64,000 nucleotides of DNA from Pseudomonas fluorescens (GCF_019212185.1 NZ_CP078138.1:2524501-2588500); one strand, 5' to 3'. Positions 18,181 through 27,580 are shown, numbered from the stretch's first letter. Numbers and translations: made by a program. Notes: generated by a model not told the origin, from the letters alone.

Positions 18181-20556
18181 ATGAGCGCCTATCCACTGAA
18201 TCGACCCGCCCTGCGTCTGCGCACCTGCATCGCCGCCATCCTCGGCCTGACACTGCTGACCGCCGTGCCGGCAATCGCCGCCCCGGTCCAGGTCAACATC
18301 CCTTCGCAGGCACTGTCGTCGGCGCTTGCCGATCTGGCCCGGCAGGCCAATCTGCAGATCATCTACAGCCAGGACACAGTGTCTGGCATTCGCAGTCGTG
18401 ACGTCGCCGGCGCGATGGAGCCGGAGGCGGCGCTGCGGCAGTTGCTGGGCGGGGCGAAGATTGTCTATCAGATCGATGGCAATCACGTGACCTTGCAGGG
18501 CAGCAGTGAGGGTTCAGTGATGGCCTTGCCGGCAACCAGCGTCGTTGGCCAGGCCTACAGCTCCGTGGACCCCAACGACGGCTATGTCGCCACCCGCGCG
18601 TCGGCGGGCACCAAGACCGACACACCGCTGGTTGAAACGCCGTATTCGGTGTCGGTGGTCACCCGCGAGCAGATTGAAGCCCAGCAGCCGAAGACCGTCG
18701 CCCAGGCGCTGCGGTATACGCCGGGGGTCAATGCCGAAATTGCCGGCCCGCAGTTCGTCACCGATCAGTTGACCATTCGGGGCTTTCAGCAGGGCACCGG
18801 GCGCATGTTGCGTGACGGTACGCGCACTTTCCTGCCCGATTTTCTCGGCTGGGACGCCCCCGAGCCTTACGGCCTGGAACGCATCGAGGTGCTGCGGGGT
18901 GCCAGTTCGGTGCTCTACGGCGCCTCCGACCCGGGCGGACAGATCAACCTGGTGACCAAGCGGCCGACGCTCGAGCCGCTGCATGAAGTGCAGTTGCAGA
19001 TGGGCAACCAGAACTACCAGCAGGGCGCCTTTGACCTGGGCGATGCGCTGGACGAGGAGGGCATCTGGAGTTACCGGCTGACGGGGCTGTTCCGCGAGGG
19101 TGATGCGCAGACCGAGCACATCACCAACCGTCGTCAGTACATCGCCCCCGCCATCAGCTACCGGCCCAGCGACAACACCGAGCTGACCTTCCTCGGCGAG
19201 TACCAGAAACAGACCGGCAACTTCGCCAACCCGTTGCCGGCCCAGGGCACGGTGTTTCGCGATCCCCGTGGACGCCTGGACCGTGACACCTACGTCGGCG
19301 ACACCGCCTATGACTTCATGACCAACGAAAAGACCTCGTTGGGCTACGTCTTCGAGCACCACTTCGACGAAGTCTGGACTGCGCGGCAGAACCTGCGTTA
19401 CAGCGACTACCGTCAAGCCAGTTCCGAAATCGCCATCTTCGGACCGGTGGGCGACCAGTACTCACGCTACAACGATCAACGCCAGGGCGACGGGCATCTG
19501 TTCACCATGGACAACCAGATTCAGGCCAACTTCGCCACGGGCCCGCTGGAACACACGCTGTTGACCGGCGTCGACTACAACAACGGCACGTTTGATCAGG
19601 ACCAAGCGCTGAACTTCATCCTCGAAAGCTTTGACGCGTTCAACCCGGTCAACGGCCAGCCACTGACGTTCGTGCCGTTCAGTGCCAGCAGCTATGAACA
19701 GAAAATGTCGCAGACCGGTGTCTACCTGCAGGACCAATTGAAGGTCGACCAGTGGGTGTTCCTCCTCGGCGGTCGTTACGATTGGGCCAGCAACCAGAAG
19801 GACGATCGCGCACCGCAAACCCAGAAGGATGAGAAGTTCAGCGGTCGCGCCGGCATTGTCTACCTCTTCGAGAATGGCCTGGCACCCTATGCCAGCTACA
19901 GCGAATCGTTCCTGCCGGTGATGGGGGTGACCGCAAACAACTCGCAGCTGGATCCGGAAATCGGCAAGCAATACGAAGTCGGTCTCAAGTACGAGCCGCC
20001 GGGCAGCAACAGCCTCTACACCATTGCCTGGTTCGACCTCACCAAAGAGAACGCCACGGAGAGCGTCAACGGCTTCTCCCGCCAGGAAGGTGAAGTGCGT
20101 TCCCAGGGTATCGAGTTGGAGGCCAAGACTGAAATCACCGAGGGTTTCAACCTGATCGGCAGCTACACCTGGAACGATGTCGAAGTCACCCAATCGGACG
20201 TCGGCAACAAGGGCAATACGCCGTTCCGGGTACCCGAGCACATGGCGTCGCTGTGGGGCGACTACATCGTCCAGAGTGGCGCATTGGCCGGCTTGCGCCT
20301 GGGGGCGGGGACCCGTTACGTGGGCATCACCTTCGGTGATTCGGCCAACAGTTTCAAAGTCGACAGCTACACCGTGGTCGACGCACTGGTCGGCTACCAG
20401 TTGGGTAAGCTCGATGCCTCACTGGACGGCATGGAAGTTTCGTTGAATGCCACTAACCTGTTCGACGAAGAGTATGTGGCCGGTTGCTTCAGCAATGTTG
20501 GCTGCCAATACGGACAGCAGCGCACGGTCTACGGTACCGTGAGTTACAACTGGTAA
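18181..20556 (+). CDS. TonB-dependent siderophore receptor with signalling domain
   Basis: The 791-residue protein has a signal peptide (ending TAVPAIAA), an N-terminal STN signalling domain (about 35-110, VNIPSQALSSALADLARQA), a plug (DTPLVETPYSVSVVTREQI, GLERIEVLRGASSVLYG, GGQINLVTKRP) and a 22-strand barrel ending in VYGTVSYNW with terminal aromatic. The layout is that of FhuA/FoxA/FiuA hydroxamate receptors. With the FecI, FecR and PepSY neighbours it resembles the ferrioxamine (Fox) locus, but the ligand is not proven. ATG 18181 follows GGAAG; ATG 18151 is an alternative. Confidence 0.93.
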   Translation: MSAYPLNRPALRLRTCIAAILGLTLLTAVPAIAAPVQVNIPSQALSSALADLARQANLQIIYSQDTVSGIRSRDVAGAMEPEAALRQLLGGAKIVYQIDGNHVTLQGSSEGSVMALPATSVVGQAYSSVDPNDGYVATRASAGTKTDTPLVETPYSVSVVTREQIEAQQPKTVAQALRYTPGVNAEIAGPQFVTDQLTIRGFQQGTGRMLRDGTRTFLPDFLGWDAPEPYGLERIEVLRGASSVLYGASDPGGQINLVTKRPTLEPLHEVQLQMGNQNYQQGAFDLGDALDEEGIWSYRLTGLFREGDAQTEHITNRRQYIAPAISYRPSDNTELTFLGEYQKQTGNFANPLPAQGTVFRDPRGRLDRDTYVGDTAYDFMTNEKTSLGYVFEHHFDEVWTARQNLRYSDYRQASSEIAIFGPVGDQYSRYNDQRQGDGHLFTMDNQIQANFATGPLEHTLLTGVDYNNGTFDQDQALNFILESFDAFNPVNGQPLTFVPFSASSYEQKMSQTGVYLQDQLKVDQWVFLLGGRYDWASNQKDDRAPQTQKDEKFSGRAGIVYLFENGLAPYASYSESFLPVMGVTANNSQLDPEIGKQYEVGLKYEPPGSNSLYTIAWFDLTKENATESVNGFSRQEGEVRSQGIELEAKTEITEGFNLIGSYTWNDVEVTQSDVGNKGNTPFRVPEHMASLWGDYIVQSGALAGLRLGAGTRYVGITFGDSANSFKVDSYTVVDALVGYQLGKLDASLDGMEVSLNATNLFDEEYVAGCFSNVGCQYGQQRTVYGTVSYNW

Positions 20557-20569
20557 GCCGAGTACGAAC

Positions 20570-21721
20570 ATGACCGCCCGAGCCTTGCGCACCTGGTATC
20601 TGGTCCATAAATGGACCAGCCTGATTGCCACCGTCTTTTTGTTGTTGCTGTGCCTGACGGGGTTACCGCTGATCTTTCAGGAAGAGATCGAGCATTACTT
20701 CGAACCGCACCCGCCGTTGCCTGCGCTGACGGCGCAAACGCCGAAAATCGACTACGACCAGGTGATCGCCGGTGCCTTGGCCGCGCGGCCGGGTGAGGTC
20801 GTGCGCTTTGTCGGTTTCGATCCGCACGACCCGATTGGCGTGGTGATCACGGCCACGAGCCTGGTGCCGCCGCCGATTGACGGGCACTTTCAGTCGTTCG
20901 ATATGCGCACCGGCGAGCTGTTCCCGGCGGAGCCGCCCGACAAGGGTTTCATGAACCTGATGTTGCGCCTGCATACCGATCTGTTCCTCGGTCTGCCGGG
21001 CTATCTGTTTCTCGGCTTCATGGGCCTGCTGCTGGTGGCGTCGCTGGTGTCCGGGGTGGTGGTGTACACGCCGTTCATGCGCAAGCTGGACTTCGCCACT
21101 GTGCGCAGCGAACGCAGTCAACGACTGAAATGGCTGGACCTGCACAACGTGCTCGGCATCGTCACCCTGGCCTGGGTATCGGTGGTGGGCATCACCGGCG
21201 TGATCAATACCCTGTCGCTGCCCATCCAGGGTATGTGGCAGAGCGGCCAGTTGGCGGAGATGACCGCGCCCTACAAGGACGCACCGCCGCTGCAAAGCCT
21301 CGGCTCGTTGCATAAGGCGCTGGAAACCGCTCGCAAGGCGGCGCCGGACATGGAGCCGAGTTTCGTCGCCTTTCCCGGGACCCAATTCAGCAGCCAGCAC
21401 CACTACGCGGTGTTCATGCGCGGTACCACGCCACTCACGGCGCGCCTGCTCAAGCCGGCCCTGGTGGACGCCCGGACCAGTGAGTTGACGGACATGCGCG
21501 AGATGCCCTTGTACGTGAAAACCCTGCTGATCTCCCAACCCCTGCACTTTGGCGACTACGGCGGCCTGCCGTTGAAAATCATCTGGGCCCTGCTCGACCT
21601 GGTGACCATTGTCGTCCTCGGCAGCGGCCTGTACCTCTGGCTCGGACGGCGCAAGGTGCCGCTGGAAAAACGCCTTGCCGAACTGAACGCCAGCGGCCTG
21701 TCAACGGAGGGCAGGGCATGA
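20570..21721 (+). CDS. PepSY-associated membrane protein (FoxB-like)
   Basis: The 383-residue protein has four main transmembrane segments (near 15-35, 140-165, 190-215, 335-360) and conserved intramembrane histidines (LVHKWTSL, LRLHTDLFLG, DLHNVLG, HFGDYGG), the PepSY_TM arrangement. Such proteins next to hydroxamate receptors, for example FoxB, are thought to reduce or process ferric siderophore at the inner membrane. It follows the receptor by 13 bp and overlaps the next gene by 4 bp. The length agrees with FoxB (about 380). Confidence 0.85.
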   Translation: MTARALRTWYLVHKWTSLIATVFLLLLCLTGLPLIFQEEIEHYFEPHPPLPALTAQTPKIDYDQVIAGALAARPGEVVRFVGFDPHDPIGVVITATSLVPPPIDGHFQSFDMRTGELFPAEPPDKGFMNLMLRLHTDLFLGLPGYLFLGFMGLLLVASLVSGVVVYTPFMRKLDFATVRSERSQRLKWLDLHNVLGIVTLAWVSVVGITGVINTLSLPIQGMWQSGQLAEMTAPYKDAPPLQSLGSLHKALETARKAAPDMEPSFVAFPGTQFSSQHHYAVFMRGTTPLTARLLKPALVDARTSELTDMREMPLYVKTLLISQPLHFGDYGGLPLKIIWALLDLVTIVVLGSGLYLWLGRRKVPLEKRLAELNASGLSTEGRA

Positions 21722-21981
21722 GGCGCGGGCTCTGGATGATCTTTCGCTGGCCGTTGGCGCTGGCGCTGCTGAGCCTGTTCGGTCTGCTGTCGGCGCTGAT
21801 TGGCGATGAGGTCTATGACCTGCTGTCGTGGCTGACCCTGGGGGTGCCACTGCTGCTGGTCGGGGTGGTGTGGATTCGCCTGCGCCGGATAACCCGGTTG
21901 AGAGACCGAATGCAACGGCCTGATCAGCGCCGATTGGCAACTACCACCGCACCCAACCGAGATACCTCCATGGAGGAATAG
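21718..21981 (+). CDS. small membrane protein in siderophore locus
   Basis: The 87-residue protein starts inside the preceding stop (ATGA). Two hydrophobic helices (residues 9-27 and 36-53) are followed by a basic tail (RLRRITRLRDRMQRPDQRR). I do not recognise a named family. Translational coupling to the PepSY protein suggests an accessory role in siderophore processing. Confidence 0.7.
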   Translation: MRRGLWMIFRWPLALALLSLFGLLSALIGDEVYDLLSWLTLGVPLLLVGVVWIRLRRITRLRDRMQRPDQRRLATTTAPNRDTSMEE

Positions 21982-22039
21982 TCCCCGCCAGCGTTCCGGT
22001 TCAGGCTTGCGCCATCCTCATCTACGGGAAGGCTTGAAC

Positions 22040-22594
22040 ATGTCCCATCTGGCGCAACGCACCTTCGAACCCTTGAACATTGCCGTGCTCACCATCAGCG
22101 ATACCCGCACCTTCGACACCGACACCTCGGGGCAGACCCTGGCGGATTTGCTGCAAACCGCCGGGCATCAGTTGATCGACCGCGGGCTGGTCAAGGATGA
22201 CATTTATCAGATCCGCGCCATCGTTTCGCGCTGGATCGCCGACCCCCAGGTGCAGGTGGTGCTGATGACCGGCGGGACCGGCTTCACCGCGCGGGACAAC
22301 ACGCCGCAGGCGGTGCTGCCGTTGCTGGACAAGCATGTCGAAGGCTTCGGTGAGCTGTTCCGCCAGGTGTCGCTGGAAGAGATCGGCATGTCCAGCCTGC
22401 AGTCGCGGGCGCTGGCCGGGATGAGCAACGGCGTGCTGGTGTGCTGCGTGCCCGGGTCGCCAGGCGCCTGCCGTACCGCGTGGAACAAGATCCTCCTCGG
22501 TCAACTCGACAGCCGCACCGGCCCGTGCAATTTCGCCCCGCATTTGAAGCCCCAGGCGCAGCGAGAGATTGCAGCGTGCGAGTCGCGCTCATGA
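22040..22594 (+). CDS. moaB: molybdenum cofactor biosynthesis protein MoaB
   Basis: The 184-residue protein is a MoCF-domain molybdopterin adenylyltransferase-type protein; SDTRTFDTDTSG and the LMTGGTGFTARD loop are diagnostic. It acts on molybdopterin before metal insertion by MoeA. GGGAAGG precedes ATG 22040. The stop overlaps the moeA start (ATGA). It is the first gene of a moaB-moeA-ubiUVT run, also found together in P. aeruginosa, which serves nitrate respiration. Confidence 0.94.
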   Translation: MSHLAQRTFEPLNIAVLTISDTRTFDTDTSGQTLADLLQTAGHQLIDRGLVKDDIYQIRAIVSRWIADPQVQVVLMTGGTGFTARDNTPQAVLPLLDKHVEGFGELFRQVSLEEIGMSSLQSRALAGMSNGVLVCCVPGSPGACRTAWNKILLGQLDSRTGPCNFAPHLKPQAQREIAACESRS

Positions 22595-23826
22595 GCGCCG
22601 GGGTGTGTGACCTTGGCCACCTGATGCCGGTGGATGACGCCATCGCTCATCTGCTCGATCAGGTGCCGCCACCGCCGGCGGCGCAGATGATTGCCTTGGA
22701 ACAGGCCATGGGCCGGGTGCTGGCGGCGGACATTCACTCGCCGTTGAACCTGCCGGGCTGGGACAACAGCGCCATGGACGGTTATGCCCTGAGGGCTGCC
22801 GACCTGCCTGCAGACGGCGGATACCTGCCGGTAGGCGGGCGAATTGCCGCAGGCGATCAGGCGGCTATACCGTTGCCGGCAGGGCAGGCGGTGCAGATTT
22901 TTACCGGTGCGCCGTTGCCGCCGGGGGCCGACACGGTGGTCGCGCAGGAGCGTTGCAAGGTCGAGGGCGAGCGGGTGTGGTTTCCTCCCGTCACCTTGGG
23001 CGATCACGTGCGCAAGGAGGGCGAAGAGCTTCGGCGCGGTGATCTGCTGTTCAGCGCGGGCAAGCGTCTGCGTGCTCAGGAAATCGGTTTGCTGGCCGGT
23101 GCCGGCGTGGCCCGGGTCGAGGTCTATCGGCCGCTGCGGGTGTGCCTGCTGAGCAGCGGCAATGAGCTGCGTGAGCCGGGCGAAGCCTTGGCGCCGGGGC
23201 AGATCTACAACAGCAATCGTTACTGCCTCGCCGCGTTGTTGAAGGGCTGGGGCGTTGAGGTGCATGACTACGGGGTGATGGTCGACGAGCTGGCGGCCAG
23301 CCGCCACGCCCTGAGCCTGGCGTCTTCGGAATGCGACCTGCTGCTGAGTTCCGGTGGCGTGTCGGTGGGCGAGGAAGACCACCTCAAGCAGGCGATCAAG
23401 GAACTGGGCAGCGTGGATTTCTGGCGCCTGGCGATCCAGCCCGGCAAGCCGTTGGCCTTTGGCGAAGTGGGTGGCAAGCCGTGGATTGGCATGCCGGGCA
23501 ATCCGTCGGCGGCGCTGATCACCGCGCTGGTGGTGGTGCGACCGTTCCTGCTGCGCGCCCAAGGCATGACCGACGTGCTGCCAACGCCTGTGGCCGTGCC
23601 GGCCGGATTCGACTGGCTGCAGCCGAACAAGCGCCGCCAGTACCTGCGCGCCCGACTGACCGCTGACGCCGGTGGCGCGTTGCAGGTGGAACTGCACCCG
23701 CAGCAAAGCTCGGCGATGTTGACTGCTGCGTGCTGGGCTGACGGGTTGGCGGTGATTGAACGCGAGCAGGTGGTGCACAAGCATGACCAAGTGCTGTTCC
23801 TGCCGTTTGCCGGGCTGATGCAGTGA
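22591..23826 (+). CDS. moeA: molybdopterin molybdenumtransferase MoeA
   Basis: The 411-residue protein contains MoeA motifs in order: NSAMDGYALR, TGAPLPPGADTVV, LSSGNEL, LSSGGVSVGEEDH, IQPGKPLAFG and GMPGNPSAAL, with a C-terminal domain IV. It inserts molybdate into adenylylated molybdopterin. The ATG at 22591 overlaps the moaB stop. The cofactor is needed by the nitrate reductase NarG encoded downstream in this window. Confidence 0.96.
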   Translation: MSAGVCDLGHLMPVDDAIAHLLDQVPPPPAAQMIALEQAMGRVLAADIHSPLNLPGWDNSAMDGYALRAADLPADGGYLPVGGRIAAGDQAAIPLPAGQAVQIFTGAPLPPGADTVVAQERCKVEGERVWFPPVTLGDHVRKEGEELRRGDLLFSAGKRLRAQEIGLLAGAGVARVEVYRPLRVCLLSSGNELREPGEALAPGQIYNSNRYCLAALLKGWGVEVHDYGVMVDELAASRHALSLASSECDLLLSSGGVSVGEEDHLKQAIKELGSVDFWRLAIQPGKPLAFGEVGGKPWIGMPGNPSAALITALVVVRPFLLRAQGMTDVLPTPVAVPAGFDWLQPNKRRQYLRARLTADAGGALQVELHPQQSSAMLTAACWADGLAVIEREQVVHKHDQVLFLPFAGLMQ

Positions 23827-23832
23827 CGGCAA

Positions 23833-23846
23833 TTGATTGCGGTCAA
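23833..23846 (+). promoter_or_regulatory. FNR/Anr/Dnr-type box before ubiUVT
   Basis: TTGATTGCGGTCAA matches TTGAT-N4-ATCAA at 9 of 10 positions, starting 7 bp after moeA. Placing it at -41.5 gives a start near 23881 with TAAACT (23868-23873) as -10. UbiUVT works without oxygen, which fits. Confidence 0.6.
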
Positions 23847-23888
23847 GGCCGTTACTTTCGGGCTGCATAAACTGGCCTTTGAATTCCT

Positions 23889-23974
23889 CTGTAGGAGCGA
23901 GCCTGCTCGCGATGGGGCCCGTAAGACATGCATCGCCTGTAAGGTCGCCATCGCGAGCAGGCTCGCTCCTACAG
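23889..23974. repeat. REPIN (two inverted REP sequences) in the moeA-ubiU gap
   Basis: CTGTAGGAGCGAGCCTGCTC at the left end is mirrored as CGAGCAGGCTCGCTCCTACAG at the right end, around a 35-base middle. If transcription starts near 23881 this REPIN lies in the ubiU leader. Confidence 0.88.
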
Positions 23975-24009
23975 GTGATCTGCGTCTTCGTTTTACATGA
24001 GGATCACCC

Positions 24010-25005
24010 ATGCAACTGGTCTGCCCCGCAGGGAATCTGCCTGCGCTGAAAGCGGCGGTGCGCCAAGGCGCGGATGCCGTGTATGTCGGCTTTCGCGATG
24101 ACACCAACGCCCGGCATTTCGCCGGCCTGAACATGGACGACAAGCAGTTCGATGCCGCCGTCGCCCACATCCGCCAGCACCAACGCAAACTCTATGTCGC
24201 GGTCAACACCTACCCGCAGCCCAAGGGCTGGGAGCGTTGGCAGCGGGCAGTGGATCGTGCTGCGGATTTCGGCGTCGACGCGCTGATCGCCGCCGACCCC
24301 GGGGTGCTCAATTACGCCAGCCAGCGCCATCCACAACTGGCCCTGCACTTGTCGGTCCAGGGTTCGGCGACTCAGGCGGCGGCACTGGAATTCTATGCCC
24401 AGCGCTATGGCATCCGTCGCGCCGTGCTGCCGCGCGTGCTGTCGCTGGCCCAGGTGCGCCAGGTCGCGGCGAGCAGTTCGGTGCCGATCGAAGTCTTCGG
24501 TTTCGGCAGCCTGTGCATCATGGCCGAAGGGCGCTGCCACCTGTCTTCCTATATCACCGGCGAGTCGCCGAACCTGTGTGGCGTCTGCTCGCCGGCCAAG
24601 GCCGTGCGCTGGAGCGAGGACGCCGAGGGTTTGAGTGCACGCCTCAGCGAAGTGCTGATCGACCGTTACGGCGCCGATGAGCCGGCCGGCTATCCGACCC
24701 TGTGCAAGGGCCGTTTCCTGGTCAATGGCAAACGTTTCCACGCGCTGGAAGAACCCACCAGCCTCGACACCCTGGACCTGCTCCCGGAGCTCACCGCCAT
24801 CGGTGTCGAAGCCGTGAAAATCGAGGGTCGGCAACGCAGCCCGGCCTATGTCGAGCAGGTCACCCGGGTCTGGCGCGCGGCACTCGATGCGCACCGCAGT
24901 GCGCCGGGCGGGTTCCGGGTCAAGGACGAATGGCGCCAGGTGTTGGCCGGTTTGTCCGAAGGCAACCAGACCACCCTGGGTGCTTATCATCGATCGTGGC
25001 AGTGA
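24010..25005 (+). CDS. ubiU: oxygen-independent ubiquinone hydroxylation protein UbiU
   Basis: The 331-residue U32-family protein has the N-terminal MQLVCPAGNLPALKAAV and four cysteines at 169, 176, 193 and 232, the same spacing as the [4Fe-4S] ligands of UbiU. With UbiV it hydroxylates ubiquinone precursors without oxygen, using prephenate as donor in E. coli. The ATG at 24010 follows GAGGAT. The ubiU-ubiV-ubiT order is intact. This makes ubiquinone available during nitrate respiration. Confidence 0.93.
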   Translation: MQLVCPAGNLPALKAAVRQGADAVYVGFRDDTNARHFAGLNMDDKQFDAAVAHIRQHQRKLYVAVNTYPQPKGWERWQRAVDRAADFGVDALIAADPGVLNYASQRHPQLALHLSVQGSATQAAALEFYAQRYGIRRAVLPRVLSLAQVRQVAASSSVPIEVFGFGSLCIMAEGRCHLSSYITGESPNLCGVCSPAKAVRWSEDAEGLSARLSEVLIDRYGADEPAGYPTLCKGRFLVNGKRFHALEEPTSLDTLDLLPELTAIGVEAVKIEGRQRSPAYVEQVTRVWRAALDAHRSAPGGFRVKDEWRQVLAGLSEGNQTTLGAYHRSWQ

Positions 25006-25015
25006 GGGAGGGAGC

Positions 25016-25906
25016 ATGAAGTTAAGCCTTGGACCGGTCCTGTTCTACTGGGACAAAGAGCAGCTCAGCAGCTTTTACGCCGAGATGTCGGCGCTGCCCC
25101 TGGACGTGATTTACCTGGGGGAAACCGTGTGTTCGAAACGCCGGGCGTTTTCCCTCGATCAATGGCTGGGCCTGGGTCGTGAGTTGCAGGAGTGCAGCCA
25201 GGCGCAGTTGGTGATTTCCAGCCTCACGCTGATCGAAGCCGCGTCCGAACTGTCGAGCCTGCGCCGTCTGTGTGACAACGGCCAGTTGCTGGTGGAAGCC
25301 AACGACCTGGGCGCGGTGCAGTTCCTCGCCGAGCGCAAGCTGCCGTTCGTTGGCGGGCCGGCGCTGAATCTGTACAACGGCCATTCGCTGGCGCAATTGC
25401 TCGACAGCGGTATGGTCCGCTGGGTGCCGCCGGTGGAGTGTTCGGCGGCGCTGATCCGCGATGTGATCCAGCAGGTCGGTGAACTCGGGCACGCGCTGCC
25501 GGAGGTGGAAATCTTCGCCTACGGGCATTTGCCGCTGGCTTATTCCGCGCGCTGCTTTACCGCGCGGGCGGAAAACCGGCCCAAGGATGACTGCCAGTTC
25601 TGCTGCATCAACTACCCCGATGGGTTGGCTCTGACTAGCCAGGAAGGCCAGGCGTTGTTCACCCTCAATGGCATCCAGACCATGTCCGCCGAGGTGACCA
25701 ATCTGCTTGCCGATTACGCCGGATTGCAGGCCTGTGGTGCCGATCTGGTGCGCCTGAGCCCGCGTGCCGAGGGCATGGCGCAGGTGGTCGAAGCCTGGCA
25801 GCAGGTGCGCGAGGGCGCGACGCCGCCGTTGTTTGTCGAAGGCTGCAACGGCTACTGGCATGGCCAGGCCGGGATGCTGCGGGTAGAGGAGATGGGCCTG
25901 TGCTGA
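25016..25906 (+). CDS. ubiV: oxygen-independent ubiquinone hydroxylation protein UbiV
   Basis: The 296-residue U32-family protein carries C39, C180, C193 and C197, matching the UbiV cluster ligands (motifs ETVC, SARCFTARAE, CQFCCI). It pairs with UbiU for anaerobic ring hydroxylation of ubiquinone precursors. GGGAGGGAG precedes ATG 25016, 10 bp after ubiU. Its last codons overlap the GTG start of ubiT. Confidence 0.93.
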   Translation: MKLSLGPVLFYWDKEQLSSFYAEMSALPLDVIYLGETVCSKRRAFSLDQWLGLGRELQECSQAQLVISSLTLIEAASELSSLRRLCDNGQLLVEANDLGAVQFLAERKLPFVGGPALNLYNGHSLAQLLDSGMVRWVPPVECSAALIRDVIQQVGELGHALPEVEIFAYGHLPLAYSARCFTARAENRPKDDCQFCCINYPDGLALTSQEGQALFTLNGIQTMSAEVTNLLADYAGLQACGADLVRLSPRAEGMAQVVEAWQQVREGATPPLFVEGCNGYWHGQAGMLRVEEMGLC

Positions 25907-26370
25907 AGCGTAAACAATGGCTGTTGAAAGGCGCCGACCGGGTGCTGCCGCTGGTGCGTCGCGTGCCGTTCGTGGTGCAGCGCCTGGCGTTGCAACAGAC
26001 CCTCAATCGCTGCCTCGCCGAGCCCTTGCGCGACGGCGAATTCGAGGTGCTGCGCGGCCGTTGGTTGTGCCTGCGCATCAACGATCTCGGCCTGTCCTGG
26101 TACATCACCCGCAGCCGCGACGGCTTGCAGATCGCCCGCGAGGCTCCGGCCGACGTGACCATCAGCGGCAACTGGCGCGAGTTCCTGTTGCTCGCCAGCC
26201 GTCAGGAAGACCCCGACACCCTGTTCTTCCGGCGCCGGCTGGTGATCGAGGGTGATACTGAGTTGGGGCTTACCCTGAAAAACCTGATCGACAGCCTTGA
26301 TCCGGACGTATTGCCGGTATGGCTGTGGCGCAATCTGGAGCGAGCAGGGAAGGGCTTGGCGGCGAGCTGA
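25900..26370 (+). CDS. ubiT: SCP2-domain lipid-binding protein UbiT
   Basis: The 156-residue protein is an SCP2-type lipid carrier (core about 30-125, WLCLRINDLGLSWYITRS, ADVTISGNWREFLLLAS). UbiT assists UbiUV with hydrophobic quinone intermediates, like UbiJ in the aerobic pathway. It uses GTG at 25900 and overlaps ubiV by 7 bp, so translation is coupled. Confidence 0.9.
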   Translation: MLKRKQWLLKGADRVLPLVRRVPFVVQRLALQQTLNRCLAEPLRDGEFEVLRGRWLCLRINDLGLSWYITRSRDGLQIAREAPADVTISGNWREFLLLASRQEDPDTLFFRRRLVIEGDTELGLTLKNLIDSLDPDVLPVWLWRNLERAGKGLAAS

Positions 26371-26393
26371 ACCAGATCTACCTGGCAAACATC

Positions 26394-26435
26394 ATCATCG
26401 CGAGCAGCGGTACGCCGCCCGGGCTGCTCCTACAG
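26394..26435. repeat. REP-like sequence after ubiT
   Basis: CGCGAGCAGCGG...GGGCTGCTCCTACAG resembles half of the REP units seen elsewhere here, with a divergent stem. It lies in the 211-bp gap between ubiT and the lysR gene, which holds nothing else I can identify. Confidence 0.5.
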
Positions 26436-26581
26436 GTTTTGTGAACTGCGCCCCAGAGGTAGGACACCCATCCAATATCCGGGGGTGGGGTGCCCTCGGT
26501 ATTGCTGCCCGCATTGTCCAGCCCCTGCGCCACCCGCTAGACTCACGGGATAAAACCAAAATATCGACGTGACCCTGCCTG

Positions 26582-27499
26582 ATGAAAATCCACCCCTTAC
26601 CGCCACTCAACAGTCTGGTCGCCTTCGAAGCCGCCGCGCGGCATTTGAGTTTTACCCTGGCCGCGCACGAATTGAACGTGACTCAGGGCGCTATCAGTCG
26701 CCAGGTGCGGCTGCTCGAAGACTACCTGGGCAAGGTGTTGTTCGAACGCACCACCCGCACCATCCACCTGACCCCGGCGGCCGCTGCCTACTACGAAATC
26801 GTCCGCGCCGCGCTGCTGCAAGTGGCCCAGGCCACCGGGGAAATTCGCCATTGGCAGGGCGCCGAACAGGTCACGGTGGCCACCAGCACGGCGATGGCCT
26901 CGTTGTGGTTGCTGCCGAAAGTCTCCGAGTTTCAGCGGGAGAATGAAGAGATCGATCTGCGGATCATTGCCCATGACCACGTCAAGGATTTCTCCCGCCT
27001 CGATTGCGACCTGGCGTTGTATTACTGCAGTACGCCACCCAGGGATATGCAGGTCACGCCGCTGTTTTCCGAGGAGGTGTTCCCGGTCTGCAGCCCACAA
27101 TACCTGCAAAAACACCCCGCGTTGAACAAGCCCGAAGACCTCGCGGCCTGCACCTGGCTGGTGCTCGACGACCCGCAGCGTGACTGGCTGGGCTGGTCCG
27201 AATGGTTCAACAGCCAGGGGCTGAAAAATGTCGACCCCAAGCGCCGGATCAATATCAACAGTTACTCGATGGTGATCCAGTCGGCCATGGGGGGGCAGGG
27301 CGTGGCGCTGGCCTGGTCGAGACTGGTTGACGATCACCTGCGCAGTGGTGCCCTGGTACGTCCGCTCGACGCCGTGTTGCGCACTGACGCGCAGTTCTGC
27401 CTGCTGGAGCCGCTGTCCCGTGGCGGCATGCGCCAAAGCGTCAAGCGTTTTCGCAGCTGGTTGCTGAACCAACTGCCGGTTGCTTCCGGTACCCCATAA
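26582..27499 (+). CDS. LysR-type regulator, GcvA subgroup
   Basis: The 305-residue protein starts LPPLNSLVAFEAAARHLSFTLAAHELNVTQGAISRQVRLLE, the winged helix-turn-helix of GcvA-like LysR regulators, followed by a periplasmic-binding-like sensor domain (about 93-295). It is 198 bp upstream of the Rieske oxygenase cluster, on the same strand, and likely controls it. The gap contains the inverted repeat at 27558-27580 with a T-N11-A-like core, a plausible binding site. Confidence 0.9.
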   Translation: MKIHPLPPLNSLVAFEAAARHLSFTLAAHELNVTQGAISRQVRLLEDYLGKVLFERTTRTIHLTPAAAAYYEIVRAALLQVAQATGEIRHWQGAEQVTVATSTAMASLWLLPKVSEFQRENEEIDLRIIAHDHVKDFSRLDCDLALYYCSTPPRDMQVTPLFSEEVFPVCSPQYLQKHPALNKPEDLAACTWLVLDDPQRDWLGWSEWFNSQGLKNVDPKRRININSYSMVIQSAMGGQGVALAWSRLVDDHLRSGALVRPLDAVLRTDAQFCLLEPLSRGGMRQSVKRFRSWLLNQLPVASGTP

Positions 27500-27557
27500 G
27501 TCAAGCGACCTCCCCCTGTACAAGCCCATTCCCACAGGGGGGGCACACCGCGTCCAT

Positions 27558-27580
27558 ATTCATGATCAAAAGTCATGAAT
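27558..27580. promoter_or_regulatory. LysR-type operator candidate
   Basis: ATTCATGA-N7-TCATGAAT is a perfect 8-bp inverted repeat 118 bp upstream of the Rieske oxygenase ATG. Its position suits a LysR activator site for this cluster. Confidence 0.5.
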
